From assembly GCA_027186245.1 (NCBI GenBank), contig CP114484.1, positions 9,146,001 to 9,210,000 on the forward strand: DNA of 64,000 bases. Direction: 5' to 3'. The notes below the pieces were generated by a model that saw nothing but the letters and a program-made list of their open reading frames with translations, was not told the origin of the DNA and searched no databases. Source of the stretch: Coriaria nepalensis. Its lineage: Eukaryota > Streptophyta > Magnoliopsida > Cucurbitales > Coriariaceae. Positions 38,117-50,030 of the stretch are shown in pieces. Numbering within the stretch: position 1 is the first letter of the stretch; the number at the start of each line of letters is the position of its first letter. The translations under genes and the position numbers were made by a program.

Positions 38117-39610
38117 ATGAAGAAGTGTCCTAACCAATCATGCTTGATACTCGTTCCTTTGTTTCTTTTCTGGGTCCTCTTGCTTTACTTGTTTCATTCA
38201 ATTTCAATCATCGTGAATATTCCAGTCACCTTTTTCAACTACAACTTTGAAAAGTCCGCGAAATCCCCTGAATCTGTTGCTGTTGGAAATCGTATTCCAA
38301 ATCCGGGTTTTCATAAAGAACAAGAGCTCACTCCTTCCGTCTATCGTATTCCACTAAACAAAAGCTCCTCCATTTCCGGAAAACAGAATAAAAACGAGGT
38401 TGTTTTAAACAATGATCCGTGCTCGGGTCGATATATCTACATGCACGACCTTCCAAGCCGATTCAATACCGACTTGCTTGCCAGTTGCGGGTTCGCATCA
38501 AACCTTGGTCTCGGACCCCACCTTCCGGATTTCAAAACTGTTGACTCGGAAAACAACACCGGACTATGGTTTGCAACAAACCAGTTCTCGTTAGAAGTAA
38601 TCTTCCATAACAAGATGATGAATTACAAGTGCTTGACCAAGAACTCATCAATGGCTTCTGCTGTTTTCGTACCGAATTATGCAGGCCTTGACGTTGGTCG
38701 ATATTTATGGGGACACAACACGACCATGAGAGACTCTGCCTCTCTTGAGCTTGTCAAGTGGCTTAGAGAAAAACCAGAGTGGATGAAATTTTCTGGGAGG
38801 GATCATTTCATGGTAAATGGCAGAATTACATGGGATTTCAGAAGAACAACGGAAGAACAGTCCGATTGGGGTAATAACCTTTTAAACTTGCCCGAATCAA
38901 AAAACATGACCATTTTACAAATAGAATCGAGCCCTTGGGCCAAAAATGATTTTGCAATACCTTATCCAACATATTTCCACCCCTCAAGTGATCAACAAGT
39001 GTTTGATTGGCAAAACAAGATGAGGAAACAGAGAAGACGGTTCTTGTTTTCTTTTGCGGGTGCTTCAAGGCCTAATCTAAGCGATTCAATTCGCACCGAG
39101 ATTATCAACCAATGCAAGAATTTGAGCAAGAAATATTGTATGTTACTAGAATGTAATTCGATGGTGAATAAGTGTTACAAGCCGGTTAATTTGATGAAGT
39201 TGTTTCAAAGATCAGTTTTTTGCTTGCAGCCGCCTGGGGATTCGTATACAAGACGGTCTGCTTTTGATTCAATTCTAGCCGGGTGCATTCCGGTCTTTTT
39301 CCATCCCGGGTCTGCTTATGCTCAATATATATGGCATTTGCCAAAAGATTATACCAAGTACTCTGTTTTTATACCGGCTAGTGATGTAAAATGTGGCAAA
39401 GTTAGTATTAAGGAGATCCTGATTCAGATTCCGAAATGGAAAGCGATGCAAATGAGAGAGGAGGTGATAAGGTTGATCCTGAATGTGGTATATGCGAATC
39501 CGAAGTATAGATTGGAGACGGTCGAAGATGCATTCGATATTGCAGTTAGGGAAGTTCTTGAAAGGGTGAAAAGGATTAGGAGAGAGATGGAAGGGCAGAT
39601 GAAAAGGTGA
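38117..39610 (+). CDS. GT47 xyloglucan galactosyltransferase (MUR3/XLT2-like), copy A with shifted C-terminus
   Basis: Single exon, 497 residues from the ATG at 38117 ([13 protein letters not shown]), chosen because copy B starts the same way; an in-frame ATG at 38075 would add 14 residues. Type II Golgi topology: short basic N-tail, membrane anchor at about 8-31, stem, then the exostosin-type GT47 domain. Visible blocks are [89 protein letters not shown] and [14 protein letters not shown]. The family adds galactose to xyloglucan side chains. Two oddities relative to copy B: about 11 residues, including a Cys, are missing before GLGP, and a deletion of about 22 bp near 39597 shifts the frame and ends the protein early. 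Confidence 0.92.
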   Translation: MKKCPNQSCLILVPLFLFWVLLLYLFHSISIIVNIPVTFFNYNFEKSAKSPESVAVGNRIPNPGFHKEQELTPSVYRIPLNKSSSISGKQNKNEVVLNNDPCSGRYIYMHDLPSRFNTDLLASCGFASNLGLGPHLPDFKTVDSENNTGLWFATNQFSLEVIFHNKMMNYKCLTKNSSMASAVFVPNYAGLDVGRYLWGHNTTMRDSASLELVKWLREKPEWMKFSGRDHFMVNGRITWDFRRTTEEQSDWGNNLLNLPESKNMTILQIESSPWAKNDFAIPYPTYFHPSSDQQVFDWQNKMRKQRRRFLFSFAGASRPNLSDSIRTEIINQCKNLSKKYCMLLECNSMVNKCYKPVNLMKLFQRSVFCLQPPGDSYTRRSAFDSILAGCIPVFFHPGSAYAQYIWHLPKDYTKYSVFIPASDVKCGKVSIKEILIQIPKWKAMQMREEVIRLILNVVYANPKYRLETVEDAFDIAVREVLERVKRIRREMEGQMKR

Positions 39611-41407
39611 GTTGGAAGCATGATTTTGCCTTTGCAAAAATAAGAATCATTCTTTGCAAAAACTTGGAATGAGTGAGCATGTTGTACAGACTAATTTTGT
39701 CTTTCCTTTTTTTTTTTTTCTTTTTTTTTTTTGGGTTGAAAGTAAAAGCATTTTAGCATAATCATAGGCTTGTTTTTGTTAGAATTTGCAAAGTAATTCA
39801 AGCAAGAACTCTGTTTTAGTTTTGCTGGAAATACTGCATACTAGAGTGCAGATTTTGCTGTCAAAAGGTTGATTTCTCAATCCAAGGTCCAAACTCGAAG
39901 GAATTCATCCTTAAAGCCTCAAATCACTTCCAACACTTCAGAACCATGATATTGGACTAGCTTGGAACACGAGCTCTACCACGAGAAATTCAAATTTGAC
40001 CAAAATACTTGCTGTCTGTGTCTAAGCAACAGAACTGCAGTGAGCTAGTTCACCCCATAACTTGAGCTCCAGACCTCCAAAATGAGTGAAACTGATTGCA
40101 ACACATTTACTTTCATTCATGCTAACCAATTGAAAGTCATGGCTTTGGATTCATGGATAAAGAAAGTCAACCTTTAGTTGTGAATTGAGTTAAAATTAGG
40201 ACTGATCCAACTATTAAACGAGCTAGATAAAGCCCATATTACAAAAATAATTAATTACTAAAAGAAATCGCCAACGCCGAAATCGCTTAGGATGTAGGGG
40301 AAAAAAAAAAATAAAAAATATTAAAAAAAAATATATATATATATATTAAAAATAAAACTACAGCGACCCACCAGTCTAATTAAATCTACGACATACAAAT
40401 TCGATATAATAAGTAATACGATATGTATAGCTAATATTTATTGACGTAATAAATTAAATAAAAATAAAATTTAATATAAGTTTATTTTTATGATTATTAT
40501 TTATGATGTTGTTAGCTTATTATTACGTGTCTATAATAATCATTTTTTGTTGTTGTTCTTTTTAAATTTTTGTGAGCTTTTTAGGTGCAAAGTTTTAGAA
40601 GGAATGAATGAAAATTAGAAATTTTTGTATTTTTGAAAATTGCAATTGAAACTGAGTATTTTTAGAGTTTATTTTAATTAAAATTTTGATTATTAAGAAT
40701 AATTATGTATGAAAATTATTACATTTTGATTTTTCAAATATTTACTTTACCTTATTAAATATACGTTTCCCAAAGATTAAATTATTTATTTTAGTAAAAA
40801 TATATATATATATATATATATACACATACATCATTTTCGCCCAAGACATCTACACAAAATATTGACCCGCCCTCGTCAAAATCTTAAGTTTCTAACGATT
40901 TTTTGAGACATCTTCACATAGTAGTTTGGATACATAATTTGGACCATTATCTACTTTTACTTGTTAAGACAATTAATAACTCAACCACCTGAATTTCATG
41001 ATTCAGTTAGTGGCAAGCCAATCAATAACATTACCAATATATAATCAGCGAATTATAATAAGATCGAGTCAATACACAAACCCACGTCTAAGTCTCGGCT
41101 CTGCGGAGGAAAGTTTAACACATCCTGTCACCACCCAAAAGTTATTGAGCTCATGTACTAACAAACAACAGAGACTGATTGTCTGATTGTGACCCTTCCA
41201 CCAATCACACCAAGTCAACCATATTCTTTTCTATTTTTCCTTGATTCTCTGAGTTCTGACCAATCATATTTTCTTTTAATAATCAGTGTTGCTATAAAGA
41301 GGCCTTGAATTCTTAAATCTCTACCATCTCCTCCTCTCACTCCTCCTCTGTTGCATTTCTTTAGCTGTTCTTCCACTCCTTTCTAAATTTCTCGTAACAC
41401 AATCGAC
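39611..41407. other. Spacer between the GT47 copies
   Basis: Begins with the old copy A C-terminal coding sequence, now out of frame (to about 39684). Positions about 39840-40200 are less AT-rich but give no recognisable protein on either strand. (TA)n tracts lie at 40330-40346 and 40800-40822. The last 150 bp are the copy B promoter. Confidence 0.5.
41293..41299 (+). promoter_or_regulatory. TATA box of GT47 copy B
   Basis: TATAAAG in the context GTTGCTATAAAGAGGCC, 109 bases before the start codon, with a pyrimidine-rich leader after it (CTCCTCCTCTCACTCC). Confidence 0.6.
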
Positions 41408-42946
41408 ATGAAGAAGCTCTATGGCCAATCATGCTTGATACTCTTCCCTTCCATTCTTTCTTGGGTCCTATTCATTCACTTCTTCTATTCCACCCCAATA
41501 TTTATGCACATTCCAATCAAAATCTTCAGCTACAAGTTTGAATACTCTATAAATCTCCTTCAATCTGATCATGGGATCAAAAACGACAATTTAGACAAAG
41601 ATCCACCACCTAAACCGGAGGTTGTCTTGAATTCTGATCTGTGTTATGGCCAATATATCTATATCCACAATCTTCCAGCTCAATTCCACGAAGACTTCCT
41701 AAAAAACTGTCAATCCTATACCAACTGGCCTAACATGTGTGATGAGTTCACCACAAATCTCGGCCTCGGGCCCAACCTCCCGGATTTCTATAAACTCTAC
41801 TCAAACAGCGGTTGGTTCGGAACAAGCCAATTCTCATTAGAAGTTCTCTTTCACAACAGGATGATGAATTATAAGTGCTTGACCAATGACTCATCATTGG
41901 CTTCAGCGATTTATGTACCGCATTATTCCGGCCTTGACATTGCTCGGTTCTTATTATGGGGCTCTAACACAACCATGAGAGACTCTACTTCTCTTGAGCT
42001 TGTCAAGTGGCTTAGAGAAAAACCCGAGTGGGGAAAAATGTATGGAAGAGATCATTTCATGGTTAGTGGGAGAATCACCTGGGATTTTAGAAGAGCAAGT
42101 GAAGAAGAATCTGATTGGGGTAACAAACTTTTAAACTTGCCTGAATTGAGAAACATGACCATGTTATTAATCGAATCAAGCCCTTGGAACAAAAACGATT
42201 TTGCAATACCGTATCCAACTTATTTCCACCCTTCAAGTGATCAACAATTGTTTGATTGGCAAAACAGAATGAGGGAGCAGAGAAGAAGATTTTTGTTTTC
42301 TTTTGCAGGTGCTTCGAGGACTAATCTAGACTCGATTCGGAATGAGATTATTGACCAATGCAAGAATTCAAGCAAGACATATTGCTGGTTTCTAGAATGT
42401 TCTTCAGAAGCGAAGAGTTGTTATGAGCCGGTTAATTTGATGAAGTTGTTTCAAAGCTCAGTTTTTTGCTTGCAACCTCCTGGGGACTCGTACACAAGGC
42501 GGTCCACCTTTGATTCGATTCTGGCTGGGTGCATTCCGGTCTTTTTCCATCCGGCTTCGGCTTATGTCCAATATATATGGCATTTACCCAAAGATTATAC
42601 TAAGTATTCGGTTTTTATCCCGGCTAGTGATGTCAAAGATGGGAAAGTTAGCATTAAGGAGATGTTGCTTCAAATTCCGGAACGGAAAGTGATGGAAATG
42701 AGGGAGGAGGTGATTAGATTGATCCCGAGAGTTGTTTATGCAAATCCGAAGTATAGATTGGAGACTGTTGAAGATGCGTTCGATATTGCAGTTAGGGAAG
42801 TTATCGAAAGGGTTAAGAGGACTAGGAGGGAGATGGAAGGGGAGGAGAAGTCTAGTTTTGATTTTGATGAAGAGGTGAGTTGGAAGTATAATTTGTTTGC
42901 GACAGTTGAGAAGCATGGATGGGATTCTTACTTCAATAGGACATAG
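41408..42946 (+). CDS. GT47 xyloglucan galactosyltransferase (MUR3/XLT2-like), copy B
   Basis: Single exon, 512 residues. Membrane anchor at about 9-28, then stem and GT47/exostosin domain from about residue 79 ([15 protein letters not shown]). It shares every block with copy A, including [69 protein letters not shown] and [13 protein letters not shown]. It keeps the Cys-containing segment before TNLGLGP and a full C-terminus ([18 protein letters not shown]), so it is the better reference of the pair. Predicted to act in the Golgi on hemicellulose side chains; MUR3 itself adds galactose to xyloglucan, while the exact acceptor here (MUR3-like, XLT2-like or another GT47-A activity) cannot be read from the sequence. 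Confidence 0.93.
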   Translation: MKKLYGQSCLILFPSILSWVLFIHFFYSTPIFMHIPIKIFSYKFEYSINLLQSDHGIKNDNLDKDPPPKPEVVLNSDLCYGQYIYIHNLPAQFHEDFLKNCQSYTNWPNMCDEFTTNLGLGPNLPDFYKLYSNSGWFGTSQFSLEVLFHNRMMNYKCLTNDSSLASAIYVPHYSGLDIARFLLWGSNTTMRDSTSLELVKWLREKPEWGKMYGRDHFMVSGRITWDFRRASEEESDWGNKLLNLPELRNMTMLLIESSPWNKNDFAIPYPTYFHPSSDQQLFDWQNRMREQRRRFLFSFAGASRTNLDSIRNEIIDQCKNSSKTYCWFLECSSEAKSCYEPVNLMKLFQSSVFCLQPPGDSYTRRSTFDSILAGCIPVFFHPASAYVQYIWHLPKDYTKYSVFIPASDVKDGKVSIKEMLLQIPERKVMEMREEVIRLIPRVVYANPKYRLETVEDAFDIAVREVIERVKRTRREMEGEEKSSFDFDEEVSWKYNLFATVEKHGWDSYFNRT

Positions 42947-43250
42947 TTAGTTAGTTAGTTGCTATATGTAATAAATTCAATTGTGTGTCGGAATTCTGAT
43001 TCCAATGTGTAAGAATTTAGTTGTATTAGAATTACCTTTCTTATTTGATTCAATTGCAAAGAGGCGATACATCAGTCATACTGTGTCTTTATGTAATAGT
43101 AATTAGTAAAGCTTCACTTTTGATGAGCTTGTATTATAATTGATTGTCATGTGACACATTTTCGTTGCTAATCAAATTCATTTGTAGAATATATTGAGAA
43201 TTTATTATAATATATATGAAATTTTAGGACCGTAACTTTTCTTAGTTTTG

Positions 43251-44054
43251 GAAAATTATGATAAATTCTTAAAATTTAACATAAATGATATTAAATATTC
43301 AAAAATTTTTAAAATAATATATTTAAATTGCAATAAATCTCAAATTCCGTTAAAATAAATAGAATAATCATGTACATGAATGTTAAATGATTATTAAAAT
43401 TTTAAATTTGACACAACTTAAAATTATTACTTACATTTTTATCCTATTTGATGTAAATTTAATATTTTTTAATACTTTTTTAAATTTCTTCTCAATTCTC
43501 GTCACACCAACCGCTACTACTCTTATTAATCGTTGCTACCATACTCTCCCCAACATAAAAATTTAATTTTTAAATTTTTTTTATATTACTTTTTCAAGAT
43601 TTAAGACAGAGAGAAAATAGTTAATATTTTAATATTTTTATTTCAGTGATGGAGGTTGACAATAATGGTGGCAGACTAGCAACATAAACATTAAGAAATT
43701 TAAGAGATAGATAGAGAATATAATCATAATTTTAACTCTTATGTCGGCAGTGAAAGTTGATAATAGTAGTGATGGTAGTGGCAGTGGAGGAGAGTGGTGG
43801 CAACCGGTAGAGTGGAAATGGATAAGAAGAAATAAATAAATGGTGTTAGAAAATTTAAATTAAATAGGATAAAATTTTAAATAACAAATTTAAATTAGGC
43901 CAAATTTAGAATTTTAATAGTTACTTAACGGTCATACTACATACACTTGATTATTCTATTTATTTTTAACATAATTAAGTGTTCATTATAATTACTAAAT
44001 TTTTTTAACGTTCATAGTAATTTGTATTAAGATTCCGAGGTTTATCCTAATTTC
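43251..44054. mobile_element. 0.8-kb foldback element
   Basis: The left half is a diverged inverted copy of the right half almost to the centre. Left AATAAATAGAATAATCA (about 43354-43370) pairs with the right-arm TGATTATTCTATTTATT near 43948-43965, left TTTTATCCTATTT pairs with AAATAGGATAAAA near 43862-43875, and the outer ends pair AAATTATGATAAA with TTTATCCTAATTT. There is no coding sequence. It is a non-autonomous foldback or MULE-like MITE; no clear target duplication was found. Confidence 0.7.
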
Positions 44055-44196
44055 TCATCATTTATATGAAATTTTAGTAGCATAACTTTACTTAAATTCA
44101 TTACTTGTTTTGTTATATAGCCTTATAAGACTTACTTCATTACTTGTTTTGTTAGATAGGCTCATTTTGATTTTTTTTTTCCTTTAATGACCTTAA

Positions 44197-46065
44197 TATT
44201 GGACATGGTGTCCTGAAAGCATTTAATAATAATTATTTTAATGAAATTAATAAAAGTGACATTTTTCTATATAATTGTTGTGAATATATTATTATCGAAT
44301 AATATGAATAAATATCAGAAAATTTCAAATTCATTAATGTGACTATAATCTTGTATTAGTACGAGAGGATTAAGATGATAGATAATGAATTAAATTATCC
44401 ACAACAGATTAAAGTATGTAATCTTTAATTTAGTGGTTACTAGTACGGTCCACTAGCATTATGAATGCATGTAATCTAGATCTGAATCACTGATGTAGAT
44501 AAACATCTTAGTGAATGTGTTTTATATAATTGGATTATATAAGACAAGACTCAATATGAATTAATTATTTATTGAAATACCGTTTACCATAAAAAAGTAA
44601 ATTCATATCAATCGATGATCATATGCGATTAATCTGAACCTGAGTAGTCATGAATCTTGTTTATATAAATTGGATCTTTTGATTCACTCATCACAATTTG
44701 TTGGTATAATTAGGATAAAAACTTTTGTTTTGGAGATTCGTTGGGATAAATGGCTTGGAACATGATTTATAGATATGGAATCCAAACTTTATCCATATAA
44801 TATTGTATATTGGTTCCCTTAAGAGTTAATTCTAGAACTGAATGGTTTTGAGCTCAAATTTATAATCAAGTTATAAATTGATCGTTCACTAGTGAATTAA
44901 TGGTACTTAAAATAAATAGACAAATAGAGGGGTAAAATGATAATTTTGACCAGTTCTAATTATGAATTAATTTTTGGAGGATTGAATGCATGAAATAATT
45001 ATATCAATGGACTACTAGATATTACTCAATAAATATGTTCTATAATAGCAAGACTGCAATCCCCTATTTTTAATGGAATAATGTTGTGATTAATAAATTA
45101 TATTTATTATATTAAATAGTTTGATAAATAATCTAATTTATTGGAGCTTGGAATTATAAGTCTATGGTCCCCAGGTCGCCTCTATAAAACATTGTATAGG
45201 GTAAGAATGACAAAAGTTGAAAAAGACTTATTTGCAAGAAAATAGTTTTCTAGGGCAAATTCGTAATTATGAGATAATTGGTGTTAATTAATTAATTAAG
45301 AGTTAATTAACTAAAAGATGTATTTAAATGTGAATTTCGGAATTAATAAATTAAATATTAATATATTTGATTTTGAATTGAATATATTATGTATAATATT
45401 TAATTGATATGAGATATTGATTTAATATTAAAATGAAGAAAAGTCAAATTTTGATTAATTTAATAAACTAATTTAAAATTTAAATAAGATTTGAATTATA
45501 TATGAGATTCTATTTTAAATCAGATTTAAATATGTTTGACTAAATTAAACATATCATCAAAAGATGATATGATAGAATTTTATTTTCAAATTAGATTTAA
45601 TCTTATCAAATATATCATCAAAATGATGATATTATTTAAAATAGATTAAAATTCTATTTTAAATAGGATTTTAAAAGATTTAATCATTTCAAAAATATCA
45701 TTTGATCATCATCTTTGAATTATTAATTCAATTAATTTAAGGAGTTTAAATTAATCAAAACTCATAATAGAGTTTTATAAATACATCTCATCCTAATTAA
45801 ATTAGAAGATTATTTTTTAAGAGAAAAATATAGATTATTTTACGTGCCCACACACGTTCTATTGTGTTGATGATCAACTTGGAATATTGTGGTATGAATC
45901 TCGATGATTAATGCGCGTAAGGCAAAAGTATGACCTCTTCGTATAGATGTAGATTAATTTATATGTACATAAAGGATCGCAAAAATATTTTTAGAAAATT
46001 TTTGTTATAAACTGAGACCGATTGTTTGCTTCCATTGCGTGGTTGTGAACTGTCGATTTCCAACA
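44197..46065 (+). mobile_element. Solo LTR (copia type) with intact target duplication
   Basis: The left end TATTGGACATGG (TGTTGG with one change) and the right end ...GATTTCCAACA form the short inverted terminal repeat of an LTR. CTTAA directly precedes it (44192-44196) and directly follows it (46066-46070), a perfect 5-bp target duplication. The last 80 bp (TTGCTTCCATTGCGTGGTTG ... CCAACA) are typical of the U5 end of large plant copia LTRs. There is no internal domain, so this is the product of LTR-LTR recombination. Length is 1869 bp. Confidence 0.85.
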
Positions 46066-47526
46066 CTTAAAACATAAGAAAGACTAAAAACCCTTACGAA
46101 TTTGGCAAATAATAATAATAATTAGGAATTGGTTAATAGGAGTTTGTTAAAAAGAAAAAAAAAATAACTATTTTCTTCTTTTTATTCTTCACTTCAATCT
46201 GTTTTCGCCCTTTTCTTCATCTATTTTCTTCTACACTATATCACTTCTGCTTTTACCACCCTCGCCTGCCCACCACTGTTCAGGATCACAATCTCTTCGT
46301 TAGTTGCCTGTAATCTCTTCATTCATTCATTCATTTGTAATCTTTTCGTCTACTACCCACCACGCTGATTGGTTTTCCAGTCAGTGAGCTTTGTCAAGCA
46401 TTTCAGATTGATTCCAAATATTAAAAAATCATAAAACTAGACTCTTAGATATTTCCATATACTCCAGAAACACATCGATTAGAGTTATAAAACTCGAGAT
46501 AAAAAGTGTTGAATTTGACTGGTTCCAATATGTAATTTTTATCCATGAATTTCAAACTAGTTTCAGATATTATAAAATCATATAAAATATTATAATAAAA
46601 CTAGAGTCTTAGATTTTTTTCATAGAGTCCAATAACACATCAACTAGAGTTATAGATTCTAAGATAAAAATTCTTGAAGTTAACTAGTTCTAGTTCATGA
46701 TTTGGATTTCATAATGGTTTCAGTGGTTTGGATTTCATAATGGTTCCGGTCTGTGATTGACATTTTAGACTAGTTTCGGTCTGTGATTGACATTTTATAC
46801 TGGTTCCAGTCTGTGATCTTTGTCATGTATTTAAGATATTTTATAGATGTTATAAAATAATACTAACAGTGTATCATAAAACTAGACTTTTAGAGTTTTC
46901 CATATTATTAAGGAATATCTTAATTAGAGTTATATAAGTTAAGATTAAAATTCATGAATTTGATTGAATAATTTTGGTTTAGAAATTTCGGTCCAGGATA
47001 TTCATTTGGAATTTCGGTCCAACAACGATGTTACGAAATCATAAAATAAAAAATAGACTTAAAAATTAACTCATAGAGTTTTTCATAAAGTTCATAACAC
47101 CTCAATTGAAATTATATAAGCCGAAATACGAACTCTAGAAGTTGACTGAAAAAGTTTGGTCCGAGATTTCGATTCAGGACAAATATTTCACACTAGGACT
47201 TTCGGTCCAACAATGACATCATAAAATCATAATAAAAAATATATATCATAAAATATATTGTTAAAGCTTTTCATAGAGTACAGGAACACCTCCACTGAAT
47301 TATACAAGATGAGATAAAAATTCTTGAAGTTGAATGAATAATCTTGATCTAGGAATTTCGAACCAGGACAATCATTTTGGTCCGACAACGACGTTATAAA
47401 ATCAAATGATAATGATATCATAATAATGGACAATGATATAAGAGCAATAGACTCTTAGAGTTTTCCATAAAGTTCAAGAACACATAAATTATAGTTACAT
47501 AAGCCGAAATATAAAAATCTTTAAGT

Positions 47527-47917
47527 TTACGGTTTAGGATTTAGTATTTAGGATTCATGTTAAGGTTTAAGGTGTATGGTTTAGTGTTTAGGCTTTAGGC
47601 TTTAGGGTTGACGGTTTTAAGTGTAAGTTTAAGGTGTCAGGTTTTGGATCTATGGTTTAAGGTTTAAGTTTAGAGTTTAAGATTTATGGTTTAGAATTTA
47701 GGGTTTAGGGTTTAGGATTTAGGATTTAGGATTTATGACTTAAGTTTAAGGTTTCGGGTTTTGGATTTAGAGGTAAGGGTTTATGATTTAGAATTTAGGA
47801 TTTAAGGTTTAAGATTTATGATTTAGCGTTTATGCTTTAGGGTTAGGCTTACATTTTAAAGTGCATGGTTTATGGTTTAGAATTTAGTGTTTAAGATTTA
47901 AGTTATATGGTTTAAAT
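47527..47917 (+). repeat. Degenerate telomere-like (TTTAGGG) array
   Basis: About 390 bp of GGTTTAGG/GGATTTAGG-like repeats; the purest stretch is AGGGTTTAGGGTTTAGGATT near 47698-47717. It resumes in mixed orientation at about 48640-48960 beyond the MITE. It forms the core of the large foldback. Confidence 0.75.
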
Positions 47918-48605
47918 TAGGGGTGAGCAAATCACTTCGAATCCAATCGAACCCCACCAAATCGCCCGTTTCAATGCGGTGTGATCGGTTTCCTATCCCA
48001 AAAAATATGCATTGCCTTGCGGTGTGGTGCAGGGCCCCGTAATATGAATTTTTTAAAGAAATATATGGACTTCATATACTTTGATAATACGCTTTGATAA
48101 TTTGTGATATTTGGTTCTAAACTTTGATAATTTGTTTGGATTGTTTTTGGTTTTTTACATTTATGAATATATTTTGATCATTTTTTTTTTACATAAGAGT
48201 TGAGATGTGTGAATAACTGAAAATTAATGCTCATGAAAAATTGTTGGGAAAACTTAAGAGGCATGCATCTTAAGTCAGCCTTCAAGAGATGAGTAGATAT
48301 ATGAAATAAGACCATTAAGAAGAACATATAGTAGAAAAGATAATAATATAAAACATAATGTAATATGAGAAAAGTAGTAAGTATAACTTTTTTTATATGA
48401 ACACAAAAATTATTATAGAATATTTGAAAATTATTTAAGAAGTTAGAATGCAAGTGATGGTTGAGAAAAAAACAAAACTGAAAATTGCATATCTCATTGC
48501 ACCTCCCACCACCGCACCAAAATTCACTGGTGTGATTTGGTGCCAAAAAAAAAAAGCGATGCGGTTTCGAGCTCCCGCACTGCAAAATTTCAGTGCTGAT
48601 CTTTA
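47918..48605. mobile_element. hAT-like MITE inserted in the foldback core
   Basis: The left end TAGGGGTGAGCAAATC is the classic non-autonomous hAT start. The right end, reverse-complemented, begins TAAAGATCAGCACTG (8 of the first 12 positions match). GTTTAAAT (47910-47917) and GTTTAGAT (48606-48613) are a 7-of-8 target duplication. The interior has GCGGTGTGGTGC-type repeats and no gene. Confidence 0.65.
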
Positions 48606-50030
48606 GTTTAGATATTAATTTTTTTGAGTCTATAAATTATAAACCTCGAACTTTAAATCTTAAACCATAAATCTCGGACCCTAAATCTTAATCATTTTAG
48701 GTTTTGTGTTTGAGGTTTATGATTTAAGTTGTATAGGTTAAGATGTATGGTCTATGGTCTAGGATTTAATATGTAGGTTTATTGTGTATAGTTAAGTTGT
48801 TAGTGTTTAGGGTTTATAGTGAAACCGTTAGGGTTTAAGGTTCGAGATTTATAGTTTAGTTTTTAGAATTTAGGGTTTAGAATTTTATATGAAAAAATCT
48901 AATATCTGAACCATTGACCGTAAATCATAAACCATAAATCATATACCAAACTTGCATCTAATTTGTTGGACCGAAATTCTCGGACCGAAATTATTAATTC
49001 AAGTTTAAGAATTTATATTTCATCTTATATAACTCCAATTAAAATGTTTATAGACTATGTGAAAAGCTATAAGAGTATTTTTTTATGATATATTTGTTTT
49101 ATAATTTTATAATATTTTTTTTAATATGAAAGTCTTAGTCTGAACTTATCATCCTAGACCAAAATTATTTAATCAATTTAAAGATAAAATTGAGTTTATT
49201 TTTATGAGTCAATTTTTTTTAATGATTTTATAATGTCATTATTGGACATAAATTCCAAAAGATTGTCCTAGACTAAAATTTCTACACCAAAATTATTTAG
49301 TCAACTTCAATACTTTTTATTTTGGGTTATATAATTCTGATTGAAATGTTCCCAAAATTTATAAAAAAATCTAAAGGTCTATTTTATATAATTTTATAAC
49401 AAATTCAACCAATCCAATTTTTTTTACAAAGATAGCGGACTGGAACTAGTCCGACATCATGATCATGGACTGGAATGGGTCTAACATCATGATCAGAAAC
49501 TGGAACTAGTCCAAAATTTCAGTATCGATATTATTCAGTCAACTTCAAGAATTTTTATCTCAGATTATATAATTTTAATTGAAGTGTTCTTGCACTTTAT
49601 GGAAATATCTAAGAATATGTTTTTATGATATATTCTTTATAATTTTACAATGTTATTCTTTATAATTTTAATTGAAGAGTTTTTATCTCAGCTCATGTAA
49701 CTCTGATTGCGATGATATTAAACTTTATAAAAAGCTCTAAGGATTTATGTTTATGATATATTTTCATATGATTTTATAATATTATTGTTGGATCAAAATT
49801 TCAAATAATTGTCCTAGGCTTCGTTCTCTTATTGAAATTATTCAATCAAATCATATAATTCAGATTGAGATATTCCTTTTTTCTATAAAAAACTCTAAAA
49901 AATTCAGTTTTATAATATATTTTTTATATAATTTTATAATATCTAAAACTAATTCGAAATACCTAGACAATGATCCAGGATGGGAACCAATCTAAAATCA
50001 TGTATGGATGAGGGTAGCATACTAAATTTA

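Larger units (their letters stand above)
46360..50030. mobile_element. Large foldback made of inverted rows of tandem units
   Basis: The left arm (46367-47527) holds about six diverged units of roughly 180-200 bp. Each has CTTAGAGTTTTCCATA-like, ATTAGAGTTATATAAG-like, ATAAAAATTCTTGAAGTTGA-like and TTTCGGTCCAACAA-like segments. The right arm (about 48965-50012) holds a similar number of the same units inverted (TTGTTGGACCGAAATTC, TCAACTTCAAGAATTTTTAT). The outermost ends also pair (GATTGGTTTTCC with GGGAACCAATC). Between the arms is degenerate TTTAGGG-like DNA, itself split by a MITE. No protein is seen. The class is unknown to me. Confidence 0.7.

Noticed and set aside
47527..47917. Functional link between the TRFL telomere-binding gene and the telomere-like array in the same window
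   Set aside because: They are 33 kb apart, the array is degenerate, and such arrays are common in plant genomes; proximity is most likely chance.
48178..48585. Open frame of 135 codons on the minus strand
   Set aside because: Lies wholly inside the hAT-like MITE and has low-complexity Phe/Tyr/Leu content.
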